A DNA stretch of 64,000 nucleotides, from contig NZ_JAQNDL010000004.1 in assembly GCF_028368995.1 (NCBI RefSeq), forward strand, positions 566,001 through 630,000. The letters run 5' to 3'. Positions 41,832 to 49,471 of the stretch are shown in pieces. Source of the DNA: Nannocystis bainbridge. GTDB lineage: Bacteria; Myxococcota_A; Polyangia; Nannocystales; Nannocystaceae. Each line of letters opens with the position of its first letter. The stretch's first letter is position 1. The translations under genes were made by a program, and so were the position numbers. The notes under the pieces were generated by a model. The model did not search any database. It was not told where the DNA came from and saw only the letters and a program-made list of their open reading frames with translations.

Positions 41832-43574
41832 TCAGGGTCCGTCGGGCTGGGGGGTGACCTTGAGCTGGACGTGGACGATCGGGAGGGGGCCGGTCGACTG
41901 CCAGCGCTGGCCGTCGTGGCTGGTGTCGGGGCCGGGGACGATGTCGACGAGCTCGACGAGGTAGTCGTCGAGGGTAAAGGCCGCGGGGCTGTCCGGGCGC
42001 AGCGCGTGGGAGAAGCTGGCGTGTTCGCTGCTGACCGACAGGCTGGGGCTCGACTCGGTGAAGAGGTGGAGGGACAGCGGGATGGGGCCCCGCCCGGGGA
42101 AGCTGACGAGGGTGTGGCCGACGGCGCTGAGCCAGACGTGGACGGGGGCCTGCGGGGCGGGGAGCTTGTTCTCGTGGGGACAGGGGACGGTGGCGCGGCG
42201 GAGCGCGACGCGGTCGCTTCTCTTGTCGGGCTCGACGCGCACGAGCTCGTGGCCGAGCCGGACGAAGCCCGGCCTGCTGCGAGGGTCGGAGAAGCTGGCG
42301 CCGCCGAGAGCGCCGCCGAAGAGCTGCAGCAGCGGAATTTGGGTGGCTTCCTTGCGGTAGGGGCCGCCGCCGTGGGCGGGGATCTCGAGCTGGATGTATT
42401 TGAAGGTGATCGGGCCGAGAGCGAGCTCGTGGCCGATGCCGAGGGTTTGCGGGCGCTGCAGCGCGGGGAGCTTGGCGAGGGCGGCGGGGACGGCGGTGCG
42501 CACGGGGGCCAGGCCGCAGGGGTCGGTGGCGGGGACGGGCGCGGGCGGGGATGTGGGGACGGCGGGGTCGATGCGCAGGCGGACGTGCAGGCGCGCGTCG
42601 CTTTCGGTCTTCCAGGCGGCGCCGTCGTGGCGGGTGCCGGGGCCGGGGACGACGCGGTCGAGATAGATGAAGTGGGCGCCGACGCGGAGGCGCGGGGCGA
42701 GGCCGGGGCGCGGCTCGAGCCAGTGGCGGTAGCCGAGGCTGGAGATGTCGAGGCGGGGCTGGTCGCCGCGGGCGTCGAGGCTGAACTGCAGGAACTCGCC
42801 CTGGAGGTCGTAGGTGTACGTGCGGATGGCCTCGGTGCTGAGCCACAGCGAGCGTGAGGCGGTCGCGGGCGGCATGACGGCGGCGGCGGGACAGACCTCG
42901 CGGGTGACGGTGACTTCGACGCGGGCGGGCGGATCGCCGGGGCCGGTGCGGAGGTCGAAGCGGTAAGGGCCGACGAAGGTGTGATGTTGCTGGTCGGGGT
43001 GCAGGTCCACGTGCGCGCCCCACGGGTCGTGCGGGCCGACCTCGGCGCGATCGATCTCGAGGGTCAGCGCGGGGCCGCGGTGGCCGGCCTTGCGGGTGCC
43101 GATCCAGGCGTCGGGGTCGTAGTGGAGCTTGGCCTTGCCGATGGTGCGCCGGTCGTCGGGGCGCAGGGTGCCCGAGCCGATGGGCACGCGACCGCGGGCG
43201 AGCTGCGGGGGCAGCTCGGTGGGCCGTTCGCCGGCTTCGCCGCAGCGGCGATCGGGCGGGATGACGGGGAGCGTGGGCGGAGCCGCGGGGACGCTCGAAG
43301 GGTGTGCTGGGCTCGACGCGGCGGGGTCGGGGACGCTCGTGGAGGCCGGGAGGTTGGTGGTCTCGGGAGCGGGGTCGACGGTGGGCGGGAGCGAGGAGGT
43401 TGATTCGGGGGTCGCTGTCGGGTCGCTGGCGGGCGTAGGACCGCTATCCGGCGAGGCGCCGGCGGGGACGGAGCCCTGCAGGTCGGAGGCGTGCTCGAGC
43501 GCGGCGGCTTCGCGTCGATCGCAGGCGCCCAGGAGCGCGAGGCCGAGGATGAGGTGACGGGGAGTCATGTTCAT
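41832..43574 (-). CDS. Predicted lipoprotein with an internally duplicated domain
   Basis: A 580-residue product. MNMTPRHLILGLALLGAC is a signal peptide with lipobox LGAC (Cys18). A Pro/Ser/Thr-rich linker runs to ~residue 100. Two related halves then follow, each ending with a similar segment: 'YLDRVVPGPGTRHDGAAWKTESDARLHVRLRIDP' in the first and 'LVDIVPGPDTSHDGQRWQSTGPLPIVHVQLKVTP' at the C-terminus. The function is unknown; it is probably anchored in the envelope. ATG 43568 is an alternative start two codons in. The stop lies at the edge of the repeat array at 41740-41813. Confidence 0.7.
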   Translation of the reverse strand: MNMTPRHLILGLALLGACDRREAAALEHASDLQGSVPAGASPDSGPTPASDPTATPESTSSLPPTVDPAPETTNLPASTSVPDPAASSPAHPSSVPAAPPTLPVIPPDRRCGEAGERPTELPPQLARGRVPIGSGTLRPDDRRTIGKAKLHYDPDAWIGTRKAGHRGPALTLEIDRAEVGPHDPWGAHVDLHPDQQHHTFVGPYRFDLRTGPGDPPARVEVTVTREVCPAAAVMPPATASRSLWLSTEAIRTYTYDLQGEFLQFSLDARGDQPRLDISSLGYRHWLEPRPGLAPRLRVGAHFIYLDRVVPGPGTRHDGAAWKTESDARLHVRLRIDPAVPTSPPAPVPATDPCGLAPVRTAVPAALAKLPALQRPQTLGIGHELALGPITFKYIQLEIPAHGGGPYRKEATQIPLLQLFGGALGGASFSDPRSRPGFVRLGHELVRVEPDKRSDRVALRRATVPCPHENKLPAPQAPVHVWLSAVGHTLVSFPGRGPIPLSLHLFTESSPSLSVSSEHASFSHALRPDSPAAFTLDDYLVELVDIVPGPDTSHDGQRWQSTGPLPIVHVQLKVTPQPDGP

Positions 43575-43590
43575 GTCGGCAGAGGGGCCC

Positions 43591-43725
43591 GGGAGCGTGG
43601 CGAGGCCGCGAGGACGTGGGGTCGGCGGCGTGTCGAGGTAGCGAGGGCGGGCGCGCGAGAGAGTGAAAGGGCGAGTTCCGGGAGCGTGACGGTCCGGGAG
43701 CGTGACGAGGCCACGAGGACGTGGG
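43591..43725. repeat. 30-bp imperfect direct repeat
   Basis: Positions 43591-43620 and 43696-43725 match in 28 of 30 bases (GGGAGCGTGRCGAGGCC...). A shorter third copy begins at 43680. It lies upstream of a lipoprotein gene in intergenic DNA. Confidence 0.7.
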
Positions 43726-43812
43726 ATGGCCTCAGGGACATGCGCTTTCGAACATGTCTTCATGGACATGCATTTTGGGGCCTGCTCTTTAGAACAGGCG
43801 CTTTGGCGCATG
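43725..43812. repeat. Phased 14-bp repeat array (7 cores)
   Basis: Cores at 43725 (GATG), 43739, 43753, 43767, 43781 (CCTG), 43795 (CAGG) and 43809 are exactly 14 bp apart. It mixes CATG and CCTG/CAGG cores in one array and lies just after the FG-GAP lipoprotein gene. Confidence 0.9.
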
Positions 43813-43827
43813 GTCGATCGGCCAGGC

Positions 43828-45105
43828 TCAGGGCGCGGCGGGGTTGAGCAGGATGGTGACGGCGCCGGCGTCGAAGGTGGCGACGGCGAGGTCGAGGGCG
43901 GGGTTCGGGTCGAGCTGGGCGGCGTGGACGCGGACGGCGCCGGAGGGCAGCGGGATGGCCTGGGCGGGCGCGAAGCCGCCGTCGCCGTGGCCGGACCACC
44001 ACAGCAAGATCGGGCTGAGGGCGTCGACGGCGACGATGTCGAGGTGGCCGTCGCCGTCGAGGTCGTCGAGGTCGAGGGCGTGCGGCTTGAAGGGCGGGTC
44101 GATGGCGACCGAGCTGGCGTGGCTGAAGCCGCCGGCGCCGTCACCTGTCGCAAGGGACAGGCGTGCGGGGAATTGCTCGGCGGCGAGGATGTCGAGGTGG
44201 CCGTCCTCGTCGAGGTCGCCGAGGGCGGCGCCCCACGGGCGCAGGTGGGCGACCTGGGCCACGGGCTCGACGAACTGGCCGTCGGGGCGGCCGAGCACGC
44301 GCAGGAAGCCGCGCGGGGCGTCGACCTCGAACAGGAGGGCGTCGGGGACGCCGTCGCCGTCGAGCTGGCCGACGAGGAGACCGCCGGGGGCGAAGTCGGC
44401 GACAGCGCCGAGCACGGTGGTGGTGGTGGTCCAGGCGGCGGCGTCGCTGCCCCGGTGGACAGTGAGGCCGAACTTGTGGGCGCCGCGGCTGAGGGCGACG
44501 ACGTCGTTGCGGCCGTCGGCGTCGAGGTCGGCGACGACGTGGTTGCGCGGCGTGGGCGGGCTGGTCAGCGTCTTGTAGGCGGCGAACGCTGCCACCTGCC
44601 AGCGGAAGATCCGGGCGGCGTCGTCCGGCTGGGCGACCATGACATCGACGCCGGCGTGGCCGTCGAGCTGGCCGATCGCCGGGTAGGCGCTGGCGCCCTG
44701 CAGGGTGGGCGCGATGTCGGTGACGAAGCTGCCGTCGCCGCGGCCGCGCGCGACCCAGCCGGAGATCAGGGCGTCGTCGTCGAGGCCCATGACGAGCAGG
44801 TCGGTGTGGCCGTCGCCGTCGAAGTCGGCGACCTCGAGCGAGTAGGGCTCGATCGCGGGGATGAGGTCGCCGCCGCCGCTCTCGTTCGGGTCGCCGCCGG
44901 TGGACGGATCGGTGGTGGTGGGCTCGGTGGGGGACGGATCGGCGGTGGTGAGGCCGCCGGTGACTTCGCCGCCGGGGCCGCCGCCGCTGACGCCTTCGGT
45001 CGCGCTGCCGTGGCTGTCGCCGTGGCTGTCGCCGTCGGTCTCGCCGAGGGGACGCTCGGTGCAGGCGACGAGCAGCGCCAGCGCGGACGCCAGGTGAGCC
45101 CTCAT
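43828..45105 (-). CDS. FG-GAP/VCBS-repeat lipoprotein
   Basis: A 425-residue product. MRAHLASALALLVAC is a signal peptide with lipobox LVAC (Cys15). A Gly/Ser/Thr/Asp linker to ~residue 80 follows. Then an integrin-type propeller has repeated calcium-binding blades: 'LEVADFDGDGHTDLLVMG', 'VVADLDADGRNDVVALS', 'LVGQLDGDGVPDALLFE', 'ALGDLDEDGHLDILAAE' and 'DLDDLDGDGHLDIVAVD'. Such proteins are extracellular and structural or adhesive; the specific role is unknown. A translated repeat hairpin occurs at 44144/44158. Confidence 0.85.
   Translation of the reverse strand: MRAHLASALALLVACTERPLGETDGDSHGDSHGSATEGVSGGGPGGEVTGGLTTADPSPTEPTTTDPSTGGDPNESGGGDLIPAIEPYSLEVADFDGDGHTDLLVMGLDDDALISGWVARGRGDGSFVTDIAPTLQGASAYPAIGQLDGHAGVDVMVAQPDDAARIFRWQVAAFAAYKTLTSPPTPRNHVVADLDADGRNDVVALSRGAHKFGLTVHRGSDAAAWTTTTTVLGAVADFAPGGLLVGQLDGDGVPDALLFEVDAPRGFLRVLGRPDGQFVEPVAQVAHLRPWGAALGDLDEDGHLDILAAEQFPARLSLATGDGAGGFSHASSVAIDPPFKPHALDLDDLDGDGHLDIVAVDALSPILLWWSGHGDGGFAPAQAIPLPSGAVRVHAAQLDPNPALDLAVATFDAGAVTILLNPAAP
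44144..44161. repeat. Solo CCTG...CAGG repeat hairpin (GCAA loop) in the FG-GAP gene
   Basis: CCTG at 44144 and CAGG at 44158 are 14 nt apart. The intervening GTC-GCAA-G.. places a GNRA-type loop. Translated as 'RLSLATGDGAGG'. Confidence 0.65.
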
Positions 45106-45255
45106 GGGCCCACGCTGCCACGGGCACGCGGTCGCGGCAAGCGCTGGGCCCCGGGCCCGGGGGCGTGATCGCGCGGACGCCGCGGGCCGGGCTTGCGCGC
45201 GGCCGGGCGGCGGGTTAGCAGTGGGCGAGGCCGCCCGTCGGCTGCTCGATCGGAC

Positions 45256-46221
45256 ATGAACGAAACGCCAGGTAGAGAGGGCGCGGGGGGCGGCATCCTG
45301 GGGCACGTGGGCGGCACGCCGCTGGTGCCGCTGCGCCGCCTGGGGGCCGGGCTGGCGGCGCCGGTGCTGGTGAAGTGCGAGCACCTGAACCCGGGCGGCA
45401 GCGTGAAGGACCGCATCGCGGTGGCGATCGCGGACGACGCGGAGGCGCGCGGGCGGCTGCGACCGGGGATGACGATCGTCGAGGCGACGGCGGGCAACAC
45501 GGGGGTGGGGCTGGCGTTGGTGGCGGCGGCCCGCGGGTACCGGCTGGTGTGCGTGCTGCCGGAGAAGATGTCGGCCGACAAGCGGGCGGCCCTGGCGACG
45601 CTGGGGGCAGAGGTCATCGTGACGCCGAACGCGGCGCCGTCACACCCGGACAACTTCCGCCGGGTGGCCGAACGGCTGGCGCGCGAGCGCGGGTGGTTCC
45701 TCGCCGATCAGTTCAACAACCCGGCCAACGTCGAGGTCCACGCGCGCACGACGGCGGCGGAGATCCTGGCGCAGACGGGCGGGGTCGTGGGGGCGTTCGT
45801 GGCCGGGGCGGGCACGGGCGGGACGATCACGGGGGTGGGCCGGGTGCTCAAACGGGCATGTCCGAAAGTGCAGGTGGTGCTTGCGGACCCGATCGGCTCG
45901 GGGCTGGCGCAGTGGGTGGAGACGGGCGCGATCGGGCCCGACGGGGCGTACGCGGTCGAGGGCATCGGCGCGAGCGAGCCGCCAGGGAACCTCGATCGGG
46001 CGGTGATCGACGCGGCCGAGCGGGTGAGCGACGCGGAGAGCTTCGCCACGGCGCGGCGGCTGATCGCGGAGGAGGGGCTGCTGGTCGGCGGGTCGGCGGG
46101 CACGAACGTGGCTGCCGCCCTGCGCGTGGCGGCCCGCGGCGGGCTGGCAGGGCCGGTGGTGACGGTGCTGCCCGACGCGTGGGACCGCTACCGCAGCAAG
46201 CCGTGGCTGCAGGGCGGGTGA
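45256..46221 (+). CDS. Cysteine synthase / cystathionine beta-synthase-like PLP enzyme
   Basis: A 321-residue fold-type II PLP enzyme. 'LVKCEHLNPGGSVKDRIAVAI' carries the PLP lysine (Lys51). 'EATAGNTGVGLALVAAARGY' (78-97) binds the phosphate/substrate, 'VAGAGTGGTITGVGRVLK' is the glycine loop, and 'YAVEGIGASEPPGNLDRAVID' and 'LLVGGSAGTNVAAAL' follow. The 'EATAGNTG' and 'VEGIG....NLDR' forms lean towards the CBS-like branch rather than classical CysK, but there are no C-terminal CBS regulatory domains. It makes cysteine or cystathionine from an activated serine. No partner gene is adjacent. A repeat hairpin at 45857-45874 encodes 'RACPKVQVV'. Confidence 0.88.
   Translation: MNETPGREGAGGGILGHVGGTPLVPLRRLGAGLAAPVLVKCEHLNPGGSVKDRIAVAIADDAEARGRLRPGMTIVEATAGNTGVGLALVAAARGYRLVCVLPEKMSADKRAALATLGAEVIVTPNAAPSHPDNFRRVAERLARERGWFLADQFNNPANVEVHARTTAAEILAQTGGVVGAFVAGAGTGGTITGVGRVLKRACPKVQVVLADPIGSGLAQWVETGAIGPDGAYAVEGIGASEPPGNLDRAVIDAAERVSDAESFATARRLIAEEGLLVGGSAGTNVAAALRVAARGGLAGPVVTVLPDAWDRYRSKPWLQGG
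45857..45874. repeat. Solo repeat hairpin in the cysteine-synthase-like gene
   Basis: CATG at 45857 and CAGG at 45871 are 14 nt apart (TCCGAAAGTG spacer), translated in frame. Confidence 0.65.
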
Positions 46222-46229
46222 AGCGATAA

Positions 46230-46261
46230 GATGACCCGGAGGACATGTCCTCGGGGTCAGT
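46230..46261. repeat. Three-core repeat between convergent genes
   Basis: Cores at 46230 (GATG), 46244 (CATG) and 46258 (CAGT) are in exact phase. The last core supplies the TGA stop codon (46257-46259) of the minus-strand lipoprotein gene. Confidence 0.85.
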
Positions 46262-46940
46262 CGTCGTAGACGAACGGGATGTCGAGCCCGCCGATGCGCT
46301 CGCCGGTGGTGGGGTCGAAGAGCTCGGCGACGAGGTCGACGTGGCGCACGTCGGCGAGCTCCTCGAAGTAGAGGAAGCCGGTGATCCGCCCGCCGGGGCT
46401 GAGCACGCCCTCGGGCAAGGCGCGCTGAAGCAGCTCGCTGTCGGGCAGCGGGGCGTGCTGGCAGGCGGTGTAACAGTCGCCGTAGTAGTCGGGGCGGAAC
46501 GGGAAGCTGCCGCCCCACACGGACAGCGCGGGGTACCACGGCGAGAGGTAGGGGGCGAGGCCGAAGCCCATCGGCGGATAGACGAGGTCGACCGGCGCAT
46601 AGGCGACGCCGGGCACGATGACGGGCGGCAAGGCGGCGAAGCGGACCCCGGCGCGGGTGACGAGGGCGAAGTGCTCGTAGCGCAGCTCGACCGGCCGCCG
46701 ACCGCGGTTGGTGATGGTGACGAGCAGCGGGGTGACGAGCTCGCCGAGCTCGGCCGGGTAGCCGCGCCAGGCGTCGGCGATGGCGATGAGCTCGACGCCG
46801 GCGTCCTCGTCGAAGGCCGAACCGGCGAGGCCGGGGACGCGCCGCGACTCGGGGGCAGGCTCGAGGGTGCCGGCGCAGGCGAGCAGCGCGGCGCCAGCGA
46901 AGGACAGTCGACGGACGATCGCAGCGAGGTGTGGCGGCAT
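46257..46940 (-). CDS. Predicted lipoprotein of unknown function
   Basis: A 227-residue product. 'MPPHLAAIVRRLSFAGAALLAC' is a signal peptide with lipobox LLAC (Cys22). The mature part has a beta-rich segment ('ELVTPLLVTITNRGRRPVELRYEHFALVTRAGVRFAALPP') that looks like an immunoglobulin-like fold for envelope proteins. A Tyr/Trp/Pro-rich stretch ('YLSPWYPALSVWGGSFPFRPDYYGDCY') follows, then 'GRITGFLYFEELADVRHVDLVAELFDPTTGERI'. No family name is recognised with confidence. Upstream in-frame codons to 47033 are not signal-like, so 46940 is used. Confidence 0.7.
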   Translation of the reverse strand: MPPHLAAIVRRLSFAGAALLACAGTLEPAPESRRVPGLAGSAFDEDAGVELIAIADAWRGYPAELGELVTPLLVTITNRGRRPVELRYEHFALVTRAGVRFAALPPVIVPGVAYAPVDLVYPPMGFGLAPYLSPWYPALSVWGGSFPFRPDYYGDCYTACQHAPLPDSELLQRALPEGVLSPGGRITGFLYFEELADVRHVDLVAELFDPTTGERIGGLDIPFVYDD

Positions 46941-47212
46941 GAGAGTCGTGCTCGCCGCAATCGTTGAGCCGATCGTCGCCGCGGCCACGCGGCGCGCGAG
47001 GCCCCGGCGGACGCAGGCGGCACGACTTCGCAAGCAGCGAGGGCAAGGGCCGCGGCGCGAGCGCGAGGGACGAATTCGGCACGGGCCGCGTCCGCGCGGC
47101 GGTGGAGGTGCGGGGCCGGCGATCGATCGCCGCGGGGCGCGGGCGCCCTCCGGACCGCTTGCTCGCCCCCGCGCCGGTGCTATCAGGCCAGGTTGCGAAA
47201 GGTCAGGCTCCG
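46941..47212. other. Intergenic region between divergent genes
   Basis: About 270 bp of GC-rich DNA between the lipoprotein and DUF5335-like genes, expected to hold two divergent promoters. No repeat core or clear promoter motif was recognised. Confidence 0.45.
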
Positions 47213-47593
47213 ATGACGACGACGACCAAGCAGCTGCCGGTGCACGAGTGGAAGACGTACTTCGACGCGTTCTCGCGCGAGCACCTGAGGCCCGCGGCGG
47301 CCGGGCTCGTGACGATCCAGATGATGTCGCCGCGGATCGGCGATCAGGTGTTCGCCGCGAACGCGCGCCTGCTCGGCATCACCTACGATCCGCACGGGAA
47401 GTTGATCGAGGTGCAGCTCGAGGGGTCCGACCACCTGGTGTTCCGACCCGCGGAGGTCTGGGTGCTCGAGGGCGATCGGGACGATGTGATCGCAACGTTC
47501 GAGCTGGTCCACAGCGACGGGGCCAAGGAGATCTTGCGAGTGCAAGGAGGCGGGCCGATCGCGCAGGTGCGGGCGGCGGGAGGATCGCGGTGA
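47213..47593 (+). CDS. DUF5335-like small protein
   Basis: A 126-residue product starting MTTTTKQLPVHEWKTYFDAF. 'PVHEWKTYFDAFSREHLRPAAAGLVTIQMMSP' and 'ARLLGITYDPHGKLIEVQLEGSDHLVFRPAEVWVLEGD' match the DUF5335 pattern as I recall it ('EW..FF..FSR.H.G..VT..' and 'L.GI..D....I.I..G...H.I..P..V'). The family is small, soluble and uncharacterised. The next gene starts within its stop (GTGA overlap), so the two are probably translated together. Confidence 0.75.
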   Translation: MTTTTKQLPVHEWKTYFDAFSREHLRPAAAGLVTIQMMSPRIGDQVFAANARLLGITYDPHGKLIEVQLEGSDHLVFRPAEVWVLEGDRDDVIATFELVHSDGAKEILRVQGGGPIAQVRAAGGSR

Positions 47594-48354
47594 CGCCGGA
47601 GACGACGCGCCGGATGGCCGGGGGGGCGCTGGCGGTGTCGGCGTTCAGCGTGGCGCTGGCCCTGTTCGCGTACTGGCGCACGGGCGGCTCGCAGGACGCC
47701 GAGCGGGCGCACGCGGTGCTGCGGGCCGACATCGATTCGCTGCGCGAGAAGCAGACGGAGGCGGTGGCGTACACCCGAGCCTCGCTCGACGCGGCGTACC
47801 AGACCAGCCACGACCGCTTGACGCGGCTGCGCGAGCTGCTGCGGACGGAGAAGGATCGCGCAGAGGCGGACGCGCGGGCGCAGCTGGAGCGGGCGGAGGC
47901 CGATGCGCACGCGCTGGTGACGATGGTCGAGGCTGAGGCACGGATGGCCCGCGATGCTTCGATCGGCACGGCGGAGCAGGCGGAGCGGGCGCTGTCGTCC
48001 CGGGTGCGGGCGCTCGAGAGCCGGGTGGCGCTGCTGCGCGCGAAGCAGGAGGTGCGGCGGGCGGCCACGCTGGCGGACAACGGAAAAGTCGAGGCGGCGG
48101 CGGGGATGCTGGTGGCCGTGGCGGACCGGCTCGACGAGGCGCAAGCGCGAATGCCCCGCGAGCACGAGGTGGCGCTGTCGTCGGTGCGGGCGGCGCTGCA
48201 GGCGGCGCTGACTTCGGTGCAGGCGCAGGCGAGCGAGCGCGGCGAGCGGATCGAGGCGCTGCTGAGCCGGACGGACGCGCTGGTGCGCTCGCTCGAGGAG
48301 AGCGAGGACACAGCGGCGGGCCGGGCGGGCACGCCGGGGCGCAAGGCGTCCTGA
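47590..48354 (+). CDS. Membrane-anchored coiled-coil protein
   Basis: A 254-residue product with a GTG start overlapping the previous TGA. One N-terminal helix ('GGALAVSAFSVALALFAYW', residues ~11-29) anchors it. The rest is a long Ala/Arg/Glu-rich helix with heptad-like spacing ('AERAHAVLRADIDSLREKQTEAVAYTRASLDAAY' to 'IEALLSRTDALVRSLEESED'). Coiled-coil proteins of this kind may act as periplasmic or cytoplasmic scaffolds; topology and role are unknown. Translational coupling suggests it works with the DUF5335-like protein. Confidence 0.7.
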   Translation: MTPETTRRMAGGALAVSAFSVALALFAYWRTGGSQDAERAHAVLRADIDSLREKQTEAVAYTRASLDAAYQTSHDRLTRLRELLRTEKDRAEADARAQLERAEADAHALVTMVEAEARMARDASIGTAEQAERALSSRVRALESRVALLRAKQEVRRAATLADNGKVEAAAGMLVAVADRLDEAQARMPREHEVALSSVRAALQAALTSVQAQASERGERIEALLSRTDALVRSLEESEDTAAGRAGTPGRKAS

Positions 48355-48420
48355 CAGCTGTGGCGGAAGATCGCCCGCCGAGGACGGGCGACCGCTGGCA
48401 CGCCTCGTCGAGGCGCGCGT

Positions 48421-48438
48421 GATGTCCTCGAGGACAGG
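48421..48438. repeat. Solo repeat hairpin
   Basis: GATG at 48421 and CAGG at 48435 are 14 nt apart, in the gap between convergent genes. Confidence 0.65.
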
Positions 48439-48571
48439 TAGTGTCGCGTGCGGGGAGCCTCACCCGCGGGCCAGGCTCGCATGTGCTCGAGGCCAGGTCG
48501 CGGGGCGGGCGGTCTGGCGCGTCACGCGTCCCCGAGGGGACGCGTAGGTCCTCGGAGACTGGGCGGGCGCA

Positions 48572-49468
48572 TCACTGGAAGCGCACGAACAGGCCGAAGC
48601 GCCACACGAAGCCGCGCGGGGCGAGGTCGCCGAAGTCGCTGCCGTGGGTGGCGATCGGGTCGTCGTCGGTCTGCACGTCGGGGCGGACGCGGAGCTTGCT
48701 GCGGAAGGTGTAGCCGGCCGACAGCTCGAAGCCGGCGGTGACCCGCGAGGCGCCGCGCCGGGGCAGCCATTGCTTCGGCAGGTAGAGGGCGGCGCCGGCC
48801 TGGGCGTCGGCCATGGCGAGCACGGAGCGCTGGTACGAGCCGGTGTAGGTGCTGCCCCACGAGCTCATGCCGACGGCGGCGAAGCTGGGGCCGCCGCCGA
48901 CGTGGGCGAACACGTCGAAGCCCTCGCGCACGACGAAGGCGAGGCGGAGGAAGGCCAGCGGCTCGCGCACGGTGATGTCGGTGGCGAGCGAGCTGTAGAG
49001 GTCGCTGTAGCTGCCGAAGCGGCGGAAGCTGGCGCCGCCGCCGAGGAACAGGCGGCCGTCGGCGAGGCGAAAGTCGCCGCGGATGGTGGCGCCGGCATGA
49101 AAGGCGCTGCGATCGCCGGAGTCGAAGGCGCGCCAGGCCGGGTCGCGGATGACGGTGGTGCCGATGTCGCCGCCGACGTCGAGGCGCCAGCGGATCGGGC
49201 GATCGGGCCGGGACGGCGGGCGCGTCGGCGGCGGAGGCGGCGGGCTCACGTCGGAGGGCGGCGGCGGCGGGCCGGCGACCGGCGGCGGGGCGGCCTGCGT
49301 GGGCGCGGCGACGGGCACCGGCATGGGCATCGGCGTGGGCGAGGGCGCGGGCGAAGCCGGGGCGGGCGCCCACGCCTCGACGGCGGTGGGCGCGTCGGCC
49401 GGGGCGGCGCTGCGATCGGTGGCGGCAGGGGCGAGGGCGAGGACGAGGAAGAAGCTAAGCGAGGCCAT
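48572..49468 (-). CDS. Outer-membrane beta-barrel-like protein with a Pro-rich linker
   Basis: A 298-residue product. 'MASLSFFLVLALAPAATDRSA' is a signal peptide. Residues ~25-95 form an Ala/Pro-rich linker ('PPPPPSDVSPPPPPPTRPP'). The C-terminal ~200 residues alternate hydrophobic and polar strands ('FDVFAHVGGGPSFAAVGMSSWGS', 'AGFELSAGYTFRSKLRVRPDV') and end in an aromatic residue motif 'FGLFVRFQ', typical of OmpA/OmpX-like barrels. It is last in an operon with three propeller lipoproteins (gap of 3 bp), so it may be their outer-membrane partner. Confidence 0.75.
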   Translation of the reverse strand: MASLSFFLVLALAPAATDRSAAPADAPTAVEAWAPAPASPAPSPTPMPMPVPVAAPTQAAPPPVAGPPPPPSDVSPPPPPPTRPPSRPDRPIRWRLDVGGDIGTTVIRDPAWRAFDSGDRSAFHAGATIRGDFRLADGRLFLGGGASFRRFGSYSDLYSSLATDITVREPLAFLRLAFVVREGFDVFAHVGGGPSFAAVGMSSWGSTYTGSYQRSVLAMADAQAGAALYLPKQWLPRRGASRVTAGFELSAGYTFRSKLRVRPDVQTDDDPIATHGSDFGDLAPRGFVWRFGLFVRFQ

Positions 49469-49471
49469 GAC

